A stretch of 64,000 nucleotides of DNA, taken from Streptomyces sp. B3I8. Lineage in GTDB: Bacteria > Actinomycetota > Actinomycetes > Streptomycetales > Streptomycetaceae. Position numbers and translations under genes: made by a program. Shown here piece by piece: positions 33,293 through 40,896 of the stretch. Below the pieces are notes generated by a model. It searched no databases. It was not told where the DNA came from and saw only the letters and a program-made list of their open reading frames with translations. How positions within the stretch are numbered: position 1 is the stretch's first letter; the number at the start of each line of letters is the position of its first letter. The DNA is taken from positions 62,001 to 126,000 of the forward strand of contig NZ_JAUSYN010000002.1 of NCBI RefSeq assembly GCF_030816915.1. The letters run 5' to 3'.

Positions 33293-33640
33293 ATGAATCT
33301 GCGCAGGCGCGCACTGACCGTGTGCATTCTGACAGCGACCGCGTGCGGGGCCCTCGGGGCACCGGCCATGGCGATGCCGATGCCGTGGGAGACGAGCAAC
33401 GTCCCTGCCACCGCCTCGGCCACCGACGGACAGAGCAACACCGCCTCCGCCCAGGACGGGAACCCCTGGCACGGCGTCGCGCCGGCGGGAACCACCGCCG
33501 CGTACGGGAACCCCTGGCACGGGCTCGCTCCGGCGCTCCCGATGCCCTGGGAGACCGGCACCTCCCCCGCCGTCCCCTCCGCCGCCGACGGGCGGAACGG
33601 AACCGTCACCGTCCTGTGCTCGGGGAGCTGTTACGAGTAA
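33293..33640 (+). CDS. Small secreted peptide with mirrored PMPWET / GNPWHG repeats
   Basis: 115 residues, with GGAG seven bases before the ATG. The N-terminus is a Sec signal ('NLRRRALTVCILTATACG', cleavage near residue 27, AMA). The mature ~88 residues have a symmetric design: 'MPMPWETS', then 'GNPWHGVAPA', a short linker, 'GNPWHGLAPA', then 'LPMPWETG', and finally 'VLCSGSCYE' with two Cys that could form a ring. I know of no family with this arrangement. It could be a secreted structural, signalling or antimicrobial peptide, or a RiPP-like precursor, but no maturation enzyme is adjacent. Its 3' end overlaps a FAD-monooxygenase remnant on the other strand. Confidence 0.7.
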   Translation: MNLRRRALTVCILTATACGALGAPAMAMPMPWETSNVPATASATDGQSNTASAQDGNPWHGVAPAGTTAAYGNPWHGLAPALPMPWETGTSPAVPSAADGRNGTVTVLCSGSCYE

Positions 33641-33759
33641 CGGGCGCGGGCGGTGAGTCGGGCCGGGACCGAGGCGAGGCCGCCGGCGCCGGAGATCAGT
33701 GCGATGTGGCGGTCGGGCCGGATCAGGACGGGGGTGCGGTCGGTCCCGGTGCGCCGTCC
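33631..33759 (-). pseudogene. Possible C-terminal remnant of an aromatic-ring FAD monooxygenase
   Basis: The minus strand reads 'GTDRTPVLIRPDRHIALISG' and then 'AGGLASVPARLTARARYS' to a TAA at 33631. 'VLIRPDxHIA' is the typical C-terminal strand of PheA/RdmE-type flavin hydroxylases. Upstream the frame runs into the cupin gene. It is a short fragment overlapping both neighbours and is likely debris. Confidence 0.4.
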
Positions 33760-34256
33760 TGCTGTCCCAGGGCGTACAGGTGCGGGAGGTTCACCACGAT
33801 CGCCTCCTGTGTGCTGCGGGCGATGACGACCACCGCCTCCTCGGTGGGATCGGGGTTCTCCTCGCGGTGCGGGACGAACGGCGGGACGAAGATGTAGTCG
33901 CCGGGCGCGGTCCGCAGCCGCACCTCCTCGGGCCGCGGTCCGGAGTCGTCCACGAAGACGAACTCCGGGTGGCCGCTGACGACATGGATGGCGGTCTCGG
34001 ACTCGCCGTGGTGGTGGTCGGAGGACGAGGTGGCGGGGGCGACATGGGTCTGCCCCATCCAGAGTTTCTCCGAGCCGACCGTCGTCCCGCTGATGGCCGC
34101 GAACCGGCGCATGCCCGAGGTCTGGGCGGTGCCCCCGTCGAGGGCGTCGGCGCGGATGTGGTGAAGTCGCGTGCGCAGGGGGGCGGTGGGCGCTCCCGCC
34201 GCGTCACCGAGGTGGGGATGGAAACCTTCGCCGGGGGTGGTCAACGGCTCACTCAT
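33723..34256 (-). CDS. Cupin domain protein
   Basis: A 177-residue single-domain cupin. Motif 1 is 'HHHGESETAIHVVSGHPEFV' (metal-binding His/His/Glu) and motif 2 'APGDYIFVPPFVPHREENP'. It has no signal peptide. A TTGACA -35 hexamer upstream on the minus strand (in 34285-34300) marks a promoter. The C-terminal 'IARSTQEAIVVNLPHLYALG' is as in the 'cupin with PHB depolymerase-like' or dioxygenase-type small cupins, but the function is open. It is divergent from the Rrf2 gene. Confidence 0.8.
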   Translation of the reverse strand: MSEPLTTPGEGFHPHLGDAAGAPTAPLRTRLHHIRADALDGGTAQTSGMRRFAAISGTTVGSEKLWMGQTHVAPATSSSDHHHGESETAIHVVSGHPEFVFVDDSGPRPEEVRLRTAPGDYIFVPPFVPHREENPDPTEEAVVVIARSTQEAIVVNLPHLYALGQQDGAPGPTAPPS

Positions 34257-34296
34257 GGCTCGGACGCTAAAGCTGTCCGAAAAAGGATGTCAAGAG

Positions 34297-34306
34297 GTGT
34301 CCATTG
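34297..34306 (+). promoter_or_regulatory. GTGTCCATTG motif at the Rrf2/cupin promoters
   Basis: GTGTCCATTG recurs exactly at 35827-35836, before the leader peptide. Here it overlaps a TTGGCC -35-like hexamer of the Rrf2 gene. It is a candidate site for the Rrf2 protein (autoregulation). Confidence 0.4.
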
Positions 34307-34394
34307 GCCTTCACCTGCGGCAATGTTCCCGCAATGAGGCGGTGAGACGCGCTCGGGCCCGCGTGGCGGCGGACCGCTCGGGCATCATGGGCCC

Positions 34395-34859
34395 ATGCAC
34401 ATCTCCGCGAAGGCGGACTACGCCGCGCGGGCGCTGCTGGAACTCGCCCGCGAACCCTCCCGCCCCTTGACGTGCGAGGCCATCGCCTCCTCGCAGCAGA
34501 TCCCGTTCCGCTTCCTGAAGTCCGTGGTGGGCGAGTTGCGCCGGGCCGGACTGGTGCGCAGTCAGCGCGGCTGCGAGGGCGGGTACTGGCTCGGCCGGCC
34601 CGCCGAGACCATCACGCTCCTCGACGTCGCCCACGCCGTGGACGGCGAGTTGATCACCCTGCGGGGCGAGCCGTTGACCGGGCTCGGCTATCCCGGACCC
34701 GCCGCCGGGCTGCCCGGGGTGTGGCGCAGGCTGGAGGACGAGGCCGCCGCCCTGCTGCGCGCCACGACGCTCACCTCGCTGCTGTCCGGGGCCCCGGCCG
34801 CGCCGCTGCCCGCCGGTGCGGGCGCACGGCCGGCGAGCGAGGGGGCCACCGCCGCATGA
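34395..34859 (+). CDS. Rrf2 family transcriptional regulator
   Basis: 154 residues. The winged HTH reads 'ISAKADYAARALLELAREPS', 'LTCEAIASSQQIPFRFLKSV', 'VGELRRAGLVRSQRGCEGGY', typical of Rrf2/IscR/CymR proteins. The family's three-Cys Fe-S cluster segment is not seen; only one Cys ('RGCEGGY') is present, more like CymR-type or NsrR-lacking members. The stop overlaps the DsbA-like start (ATGA). Because some Rrf2 proteins control sulfur assimilation, and the next operon looks like sulfur scavenging with the same GTGTCCATTG motif, I infer it is that operon's regulator. Confidence 0.85.
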   Translation: MHISAKADYAARALLELAREPSRPLTCEAIASSQQIPFRFLKSVVGELRRAGLVRSQRGCEGGYWLGRPAETITLLDVAHAVDGELITLRGEPLTGLGYPGPAAGLPGVWRRLEDEAAALLRATTLTSLLSGAPAAPLPAGAGARPASEGATAA

Positions 34860-35773
34860 CCGTCGTGGCGGGCCGTGCGCCGGTCGAGGTGGTGGAGTAC
34901 ACCGACCCGCTGTGTCCGTGGGCGTGGGGTTCGGAGCCCGTGCTGCGCAGGCTGCGCGCGGCGCTGGACGGCCGGGTCCGCTGGCGTCGCGTGTACGGCA
35001 TCCTCTTCGACCACGACGACGACCCGGCCCCCGACCCGCCCGCGGAGACGCTCTGGTACGCCCGGCACGTCGAGGACATCGCGCGTCACACCCGTGCGCC
35101 CCGGGCGTTCCGGCTGAGCCGCGTGGCGGTGAGTTCCTGGCCCGCCTCGCTCGTCGCCAAGGCGGCCGAGGCACAGGGGCCGGAGGTCACCGAGCGGGTG
35201 CTGCGCCGGCTGCGGGAGAGTGTCTTCGTGCTCGGTGAGCCCGCGGACTCGCCGAAGCTGGCCCTGGCCGCCGTGCGGGGCGTTCCGGGCCTGGACGTGG
35301 AGCGGCTCGCCGCGGACGCCGCCTCGGCCGCCGTACGGGACCGGGTGCGCGCCGATCACGCCGAGACGCGCCGACCGGTGCCCCAGGTGCTGTCCGCGGG
35401 CGGGGACTCCCCGCATCCGGGGGCCGCCAAGGAGACCCCGGACGGCGGTCGCCGTTACGCCCTGCCCACACTGCTGGTCCGTACCGTCGACTCGCTGCGG
35501 GCCGTGCCCGGTTGGCGGCCGTACGAGGAGTACCTACACGCCGTCGAAGCGGTGTGCCCGGGGCTGTCGGCGGACCCCGCGCCCCTGCCGGCCGGGGCCG
35601 CCCTCGCCCGGTACCGCAGTCTGACGGGCCCTGAGCGGGAGCTGCTGACGCGTGGGGCGTGGCCCCCGCCCCGGGCCGTGCGGATCGACACCGCCGGGGG
35701 TCCGCTGTGGCTGCACCCCGAGGAGGCCACGACCCATCCGGCCGCCCACCTCGCTCCCCCGTCGGGGCCCTGA
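34856..35773 (+). CDS. DsbA/FrnE-like thioredoxin-fold protein
   Basis: 305 residues. The thioredoxin fold begins at once: 'VEVVEYTDPLCPWAWGSEPV' (motif CPWA, one Cys only), then the helical insertion of DsbA/FrnE-type proteins ('RVAVSSWPASLVAKAAEAQG', 'VLRRLRESVFVLGEP', 'LPTLLVRTVDSLRAVPG'). Loss of the second Cys of the CxxC means a glutathione- or mycothiol-dependent or non-oxidoreductase role is more likely than disulfide exchange. A C-terminal ~80-residue extension is not recognised. It is translationally coupled to the Rrf2 gene. Confidence 0.8.
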   Translation: MTVVAGRAPVEVVEYTDPLCPWAWGSEPVLRRLRAALDGRVRWRRVYGILFDHDDDPAPDPPAETLWYARHVEDIARHTRAPRAFRLSRVAVSSWPASLVAKAAEAQGPEVTERVLRRLRESVFVLGEPADSPKLALAAVRGVPGLDVERLAADAASAAVRDRVRADHAETRRPVPQVLSAGGDSPHPGAAKETPDGGRRYALPTLLVRTVDSLRAVPGWRPYEEYLHAVEAVCPGLSADPAPLPAGAALARYRSLTGPERELLTRGAWPPPRAVRIDTAGGPLWLHPEEATTHPAAHLAPPSGP

Positions 35774-35815
35774 CCACCCTTTCGATCTGCGGAGACGGCC
35801 CGTCCCGCCCAATGA

Positions 35816-35863
35816 GACACCTTTTAGTGTCCATTGACAGCCGGTCACGGCTCGCCCCAGGAT
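35816..35863 (+). promoter_or_regulatory. Promoter with GACAC/GTGTC inverted repeat for leader peptide operon
   Basis: GACAC (35816) and GTGTC (35827) form an inverted repeat just before TTGACA (35834-35839). CAGGAT lies 18 bp further at 35858-35863. Transcription would start at about 35870, i.e. at the leader ATG, giving a leaderless leader peptide. GTGTCCATTG here is shared with the Rrf2 promoter. Confidence 0.5.
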
Positions 35864-35870
35864 GAGCACC

Positions 35871-35945
35871 ATGCATACGACGCACCCCGGTGTGGTGTGC
35901 CGCTACGTGGACCTGCGGCGCACCTGCAGCGCTCTCTGTCGCTGA
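35871..35945 (+). CDS. Cys-rich leader peptide (cysteine attenuator)
   Basis: A 24-codon frame beginning ATGCATACG and ending '...VVCRYVDLRRTCSALCR' then TGA, with three Cys, two of them near the stop. This C-terminal pattern (R-x-VDL-R-x-x-SALCR) is that of the 'putative leader peptides' found before sulfur-metabolism genes in Streptomyces, and Cys-rich upstream frames are known to act by cysteine attenuation in mycobacteria. An in-frame ATG at 35862 would add three residues but lies too close to AGG. Slow translation when Cys-tRNA is scarce would alter expression of the ABC importer that begins 433 bp later. Confidence 0.75.
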   Translation: MHTTHPGVVCRYVDLRRTCSALCR

Positions 35946-36378
35946 CCGCCCGCCACCCACGGTTCACAGGCGCCGGTTCCGCTCCCCGCCGGCCCCGGCC
36001 TCCCGCCGCACGGCCGTACGGCGTCCGCCTTCGCGCCCGTGTTCCCGGCAACGGCCGTTCCCGCTCGCCCCGTCCGCCGGTGCCCGCCGGCGCGATGCCG
36101 GCCCCTCATGACCTGAACGCTCCCGAGCGCCCCTGAGCATGGTGCGGCCCCGTGCGCGCCGCGCCGACCGGGCCGACCGGGCCGACCGGCCTGCCCGATT
36201 CGCGCCCGATCCGGCGCCCGATCCCGTCCGCCCCGGCGCACGACGACGCCGCTGTGGCACACCGCCCCGTTTCCCGAGCCCGTCCCCGCAGCCGAGTTCG
36301 TCCCTGAGCGCACGGTTCCCGCACCGCGCGCCGGACACGGCCCGGCCCCGGCCCGCGCCCTCGAAGAAGGAATTCGCG
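35946..36378 (+). other. Long untranslated region between leader peptide and binding protein
   Basis: This 433-bp GC-rich stretch has no convincing gene. The frame of the binding protein is open back to 36139, but that part is Pro/Arg/Ala-rich and has no ribosome site. It holds GCCGACCGG three times in tandem at 36163-36189 and many C-rich blocks. It is the place where an attenuator or Rho-dependent terminator linked to the leader peptide should act. Confidence 0.5.
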
Positions 36379-37947
36379 ATGTTCGCACCATTCATCCACC
36401 CCGGTCCCGGCCCGGACCCGCGCCCCGCCCGACGGGGCCGGCTGCGCGCCGCCGCGCTGGGGACCGTCCTCGTCACCGTGCTCACCCCTGCCCTGAGCGC
36501 CTGCGGCGGCGACACCGCCGCCGCGAGCGGCACCGCGACCCTGAAGTGGGCCTCCTCCTACTTCCCCTCCCACTGGGACCCGGTGGTCAGCGGCAGCGGC
36601 GCCCAGTTCCGCGAACTCGCTCTGGTCTACGCCTCGTTGACCCGCACCGACGAGAAGGGCGACGCCGTCCCCGACCTGGCCGAGAGCTGGAAGTACAACG
36701 CCAGGGGCGACGAGATCACCTTCCGCCTGCGCCCCCATCTGAAGTTCAGCGACGGCGAGCCGGTCGACGCCACCGCGGTGAAGGCCGCGATCGAACGCGC
36801 CAAGAAGCAGAAGGACTCCGCGCTGTTCGGCGATCTGACGTCCATCGAGTCGGTGGACGCCAACGGTCTGGACGCGGTCGTCCACCTGAACCAGGTCGAC
36901 TACCAGATACCCCAGTTGCTCGGTGAGCGGGTACTGCAGATCGCCAGCCCCAAGGCGGCACGGGACGCGAGCGCGCTGGACCGCGACCCGGTCGGCGCGG
37001 GCCCGTTCCTCGTGACGCAGATCGTCCCGGGCACCAAGGCGGTGCTGAAGAAGAACCCCGACTACTGGGACGCGAAGGACATCCACATCGACCGCGTCGA
37101 ACTCACCTCCGCGCCCGACGCCGCCACGGTCGTCTCCGGCCTGCGAACCGGCGTCTACAACTTCGCCGACATCGACCCCAGTCAGGCACAGGCCGCCGAG
37201 AAGGCCGGACTCGACGTCTTCGTCCAGCCCGGCTTCAACGCCTCCAACATCAGCCTGAACGTCAACAAGGCACCGTTCGACGACGACAGGGTCGTCGACG
37301 CCGTCCGGTACGCGGTCAACCGCCAGGAGTTCGTCGACAAGCTGACCTTCGGCTACGGCGAGACGACCGACCAGCCCTTCCCCAAGGGTTACGTCGCCTA
37401 CGACCCCGCGTCCGCCGATGCCTACCCCTACGACCCGGCCAAGGCGAGAGAACTGCTCGCCGAGGCCGGTCACAAGGCCGGCGATCTCCAGCTGGACCTG
37501 GTCGTTCCGGCCGAGGACCCGCAGGCGGAGATCGTCCAGTCGCAGCTCGCGAAGGTCGGCATCAAAGTCACCATCAAGATCGACAAGAACTGGGCGACCC
37601 CGTTCTTCGCCAAGGACCTGGCGTTCTCGCTGTACTCGACGACCGGCCGCGACTCGGCGCTGCAGACGCTCACCGCCCACTTCGGCCCGCACGGACCGCT
37701 CAACCTCAGTTCCCCCTACGAGCCGGCCGGCTTCGAGGCGGCCGCGGCCAAGGTGCGCCGGACGCCGCTGAACTCGCCGGACTACGCCACGGTGCTGCGC
37801 GCGGCGACCCGGGCCGGGCTGAAGAGCAAGGCGCTGGTCTTCACCTACTCCCAGCCCAACCTCATCGCCAAGAGCACGTCCGTCTCCGACCTGCCGAAGA
37901 ACCCGGCCCACCTCGACTGGACCGGCGTGACCATCGGCGGCCACTGA
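36379..37947 (+). CDS. Peptide/nickel-type ABC transporter substrate-binding lipoprotein
   Basis: A 522-residue SBP_bac_5 family protein. The ATG at 36379 has GAAGGA eight bases upstream; the signal ends in lipobox 'LTPALSAC'. Domain landmarks are 'LVYASLTRTDEKGDAVPDLA', 'WKYNARGDEITFRLRPHLKF', 'SDGEPVDATAVKAAIE', 'VGAGPFLVTQ' and 'NPDYWDAKDIHIDRVEL'. This family binds peptides, nickel, opines, glutathione and other small ligands. Here the following monooxygenase and FMN reductase suggest a sulfur-containing organic ligand. First structural gene of the rightward operon. Confidence 0.88.
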   Translation: MFAPFIHPGPGPDPRPARRGRLRAAALGTVLVTVLTPALSACGGDTAAASGTATLKWASSYFPSHWDPVVSGSGAQFRELALVYASLTRTDEKGDAVPDLAESWKYNARGDEITFRLRPHLKFSDGEPVDATAVKAAIERAKKQKDSALFGDLTSIESVDANGLDAVVHLNQVDYQIPQLLGERVLQIASPKAARDASALDRDPVGAGPFLVTQIVPGTKAVLKKNPDYWDAKDIHIDRVELTSAPDAATVVSGLRTGVYNFADIDPSQAQAAEKAGLDVFVQPGFNASNISLNVNKAPFDDDRVVDAVRYAVNRQEFVDKLTFGYGETTDQPFPKGYVAYDPASADAYPYDPAKARELLAEAGHKAGDLQLDLVVPAEDPQAEIVQSQLAKVGIKVTIKIDKNWATPFFAKDLAFSLYSTTGRDSALQTLTAHFGPHGPLNLSSPYEPAGFEAAAAKVRRTPLNSPDYATVLRAATRAGLKSKALVFTYSQPNLIAKSTSVSDLPKNPAHLDWTGVTIGGH

Positions 37948-38023
37948 CACCCCGTCCCCCACTCCCGTCCCATCCCCGCACACCGTTCACCCGCCCAGAG
38001 CCCACTTCGAGAGGGGGCATCCC

Positions 38024-39064
38024 ATGACGACAACACAGGCGCAGGCGCGGCAACCGGCCCCGGCCGCCGACGGCCGCACGGCCGCCGGGACCCGGGCGCG
38101 GCACGCCGCGGGCCGCGTCCTTGCCACCGTCGCCCGGTCGGCCGCGCTCTTCGTGCCCGTCTTCCTGGTCGCGACCCTCGTGACCTTCGCACTGCGCTCG
38201 CTCAGCGGGCTCAGCCCGGCCAGGATCCAGCTCGGCGAGCAGGCCACGCCCGAGGCGATCGCCCGGGTCGAGTCCCAGTGGGGCCTGGACCGTCCCTTCC
38301 TGGTGCAGTACGGCGACTGGATCGGCGGCGTGCTGCACGGACAGCTCGGCGCGAGCTGGACCAACGGGGCCGACATCTCCACCCTCATCGGGCTCGGCCT
38401 CGGCGTGAGTCTGTCGGTGGCCGTCCTCGCCCTGGCCATCGGCGTCGTCGCGGGCTTCGCCCTGGGAACGCTCGCGGCGCTGCGCCGCACCACCTGGGTC
38501 GACCGCGTCGTCACCGGCTTCGTCACGGTGATCTCCGTGATGCCCGCCTTCGTGGTCGGGATCTTCCTGGTGGCGGTCCTCGCGGTCGGGCTGGGGCTGT
38601 TCCCTTCCGCCGGCTACGTCGAGCCGGGCCAGGGCATCGGACCGTGGCTCGCCCACATCACGCTGCCGGCAGTCGCCCTGAGCTTCGACGTCGTCGCCGA
38701 CGTCGCCCGCCAACTGCGTACGAGTCTCGTCGCCGCGTACCGCGAGAACTACGTGACCGGCGCGCTGGTGCGGGGCCTGAGTCCGCGCCGGATCTTCTTC
38801 ACCCACGTCCTGCGCAACGGCCTCGGGCCGACGCTGGCGACCCTCGGGCTGAAGTTCCCCTCGCTCGTGGGTGCTTCCGTCGTCACCGAGTGGATCTTCG
38901 GGCTGCAGGGGTTCGGCCGGTTCGCCAACGACTCCGCCCAGTCCGGCGACGTGCCCGCCGTCCAGGGCGTGCTGGTCGTGTCGATCGTCCTGGTCGTGGC
39001 GTTCAACCTCGTCGTCAACCTGGTGCTGGCGCGTGTGACGCCCGCGTCGCAGAGGGGAGTGTGA
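38024..39064 (+). CDS. ABC transporter permease (DppB/OppB type)
   Basis: 346 residues: a basic leader, then six hydrophobic segments with the long extracytoplasmic loop after helix 1 ('RIQLGEQATPEAIARVESQW') that marks DppB/OppB permeases. The EAA loop is 'GALVRGLSPRRIFFTHVLRN' and the C-terminus 'NLVVNLVLARVTPASQRGV'. ATG at 38024 with GAGAGGGGG upstream. It forms the channel with the DppC-type protein that starts 3 bp later. Confidence 0.9.
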   Translation: MTTTQAQARQPAPAADGRTAAGTRARHAAGRVLATVARSAALFVPVFLVATLVTFALRSLSGLSPARIQLGEQATPEAIARVESQWGLDRPFLVQYGDWIGGVLHGQLGASWTNGADISTLIGLGLGVSLSVAVLALAIGVVAGFALGTLAALRRTTWVDRVVTGFVTVISVMPAFVVGIFLVAVLAVGLGLFPSAGYVEPGQGIGPWLAHITLPAVALSFDVVADVARQLRTSLVAAYRENYVTGALVRGLSPRRIFFTHVLRNGLGPTLATLGLKFPSLVGASVVTEWIFGLQGFGRFANDSAQSGDVPAVQGVLVVSIVLVVAFNLVVNLVLARVTPASQRGV

Positions 39065-39067
39065 ACC

Positions 39068-39961
39068 ATGGTGCGCCGTGTGCTGTCCCTGCCGTCCGGC
39101 CGTGTCGCCGTGTGCGTGCTCACGGTGATCGCGCTGCTCGCGGCGTTCGGCCCGCTGCTCGCCCCGCAGGATCCGCTGGCCGGGGGCGACCACCCCCTCG
39201 CCGCCGCCTCGGGCGCCCACTGGCTGGGCACCGACTACCTGGGCCGGGACGTGCTGAGCCGCCTGCTCGACGGTTCCCGGGTCAGTGTGCTGGGTTCGCT
39301 GGAGGTGGCGCTGACCGCGCTGGTGGTGGGGGTGGTCCCGGGGATCCTGTCGGTGTACCTCGGCCGGGCCTTCGAGTGGATCACCCTGCGGCTGGCCGAC
39401 ACCCTCGTCGCGCTGCCCTTCCTGCTGTTCGCCGTCGCCGTCGTCGCCCTGCTCGGCAACGGCATCACCCAGGCGATGCTGGTGACCGGAGTGCTGGTCT
39501 CCCCGCTGTTCTACCGGGTCTCGCGGGCAGCCACCCTGGCGGTGGCGCGGTCGCCGTACGTGGAGGCGGCGCTCGTCTCCGGCGCCACGATCGGCTGGGT
39601 CGTACGCCGTCACGTCTGGGTCAAGGTGCTGCCGCCGATCGCGGTGGCGCTCGCCCAGACCGTCGGCACCGGCTTCGTGATCGTCTCCAGCCTTACGTTC
39701 CTCGGCATCGGCGTCCAGCCGCCCGCGCCCACGTGGGGCGGGCTGCTCGCCTCCGACCTGGGCTATCTCGGCCAGCGGCCGTGGGCGCCGGTCACCCCCG
39801 CACTCCTGATCATGGTCACCGTCTGGGCCTGCAACGTCCTCGCCGACGTCCTGCGCGACGTCTCCGGCGAGGCCGGCCGCGCGCTGCTGGGCAGCCGCCG
39901 GGCGCGCGCCGCCCGCCGGATCGACCAGGCCGATCCCGCTCCCGCCGGAGGCGCACGATGA
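39068..39961 (+). CDS. ABC transporter permease (DppC/OppC type)
   Basis: 297 residues with the DppC N-terminal pattern 'GPLLAPQDPLAGGDHPLAAA', 'HWLGTDYLGRDVLSRLLDGS', then the membrane domain and EAA-like loop 'VEAALVSGATIGWVVRRHVW'. It ends in 'LADVLRDVSGEAGRALLG'. The start is 3 bp after the previous stop and the stop overlaps the next ATG (ATGA). Inner-membrane half of the importer. Confidence 0.9.
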   Translation: MVRRVLSLPSGRVAVCVLTVIALLAAFGPLLAPQDPLAGGDHPLAAASGAHWLGTDYLGRDVLSRLLDGSRVSVLGSLEVALTALVVGVVPGILSVYLGRAFEWITLRLADTLVALPFLLFAVAVVALLGNGITQAMLVTGVLVSPLFYRVSRAATLAVARSPYVEAALVSGATIGWVVRRHVWVKVLPPIAVALAQTVGTGFVIVSSLTFLGIGVQPPAPTWGGLLASDLGYLGQRPWAPVTPALLIMVTVWACNVLADVLRDVSGEAGRALLGSRRARAARRIDQADPAPAGGAR

Positions 39962-40896
39962 GCACCCTGTCCCGGAAGCCGGCCGCCGGTCACCGCGCCG
40001 CCGAGCCGCCCGCCCCCGCACCACCGGTGACGCCCGCGTCACCGGTACCCCCCGTACCACCGCCCGCCTCCGCACCGCCGGTGGCTCCCGCGCTGGCCGT
40101 GCGTGATGTGCGCATCAGTGACCGGGCCGGGGACCGCGAGATCGTCCACGGGGTGAGTTTCACCCTCACCCCCGGCCGGACGATCGGCATCGTCGGCGAG
40201 TCCGGCAGCGGGAAGACCCTCACCTGCCGCGCCGCGCTGGGCATCCTGCCCCCGCACTTCGAGATCACCGGTGGCTCGGTCGAGATCGGGGGCCGCGACA
40301 CCGTCGGTCTGACGCCCGCCGAGTGGACGGCGCTGCGCGGCGCCACCATCAGCGCGGTCTTCCAGGACCCGGCCTCCTACCTCAACCCCTCGATCCCGGT
40401 CGGCAGGCAGGTCGCCGAGGTCGTCCGGGTCAAGAAGGGCGCGGGCCGGCGCGAGGCCCGCCACCGGACGCTGGAGCTGCTGCGCGCCGTACACCTGCGG
40501 GACCCCGAACTCGTCTACTCTCAGTACGCGTTCGAGCTCTCCGGCGGCATGCTCCAGCGGGTGCTCATCGCGGCGGCCGTCGCCGCCGACCCGCGCGTCC
40601 TGATCGCCGACGAGGCCACGACCGCCCTCGATGTCACCGTCCAGGCCGAGATCCTCGACCTGCTGGCCGAACTGCGCGCACGCGCCGGCCTCGCCCTCGT
40701 GGTGGTCTCCCACGACCTGGCCGTCGTCGCCCAGTTGTGCGACGAGGTGCTCGTCATGCGCCGGGGCGAGGTGGTGGAGCAGGGCCCCACCGAGGAGGTC
40801 CTGCACCGTCCGCGGCACGACTACACCCGGCTGCTGATCGCCGAACACCAGCAGTACGGCCTGGAGAAGTTCCTCACCCCGGAGGAGGACGCGTGA
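39958..40896 (+). CDS. ABC transporter ATP-binding protein (DppD type)
   Basis: 312 residues. The first ~45 are a Pro/Ala-rich tail (PAPAPPVTPASPVPPVP-like) not usual in DppD; the ATPase follows: Walker A 'GESGSGKT', Q-loop 'AVFQDPASYLNPSI', signature 'LSGGMLQRV', Walker B 'VLIADEATTALD', switch 'VVSHDLAVVAQL'. The C-terminus ends '...EEDA' without the four-Cys Fe-S patch of some DppD proteins, though 'HRPRHDYTRLLIA' is kept. ATGA overlap with the permease. Confidence 0.9.
   Translation: MSTLSRKPAAGHRAAEPPAPAPPVTPASPVPPVPPPASAPPVAPALAVRDVRISDRAGDREIVHGVSFTLTPGRTIGIVGESGSGKTLTCRAALGILPPHFEITGGSVEIGGRDTVGLTPAEWTALRGATISAVFQDPASYLNPSIPVGRQVAEVVRVKKGAGRREARHRTLELLRAVHLRDPELVYSQYAFELSGGMLQRVLIAAAVAADPRVLIADEATTALDVTVQAEILDLLAELRARAGLALVVVSHDLAVVAQLCDEVLVMRRGEVVEQGPTEEVLHRPRHDYTRLLIAEHQQYGLEKFLTPEEDA

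Noticed and set aside
35834..36136. 100-codon frame overlapping the leader peptide
   Set aside because: Arg/Pro-rich, no ribosome site, and it conflicts with the Cys leader frame, which fits a known pattern.
36139..36378. N-terminal extension of the binding protein
   Set aside because: Pro/Arg-rich translation ahead of a good lipoprotein signal; ATG 36379 has GAAGGA.
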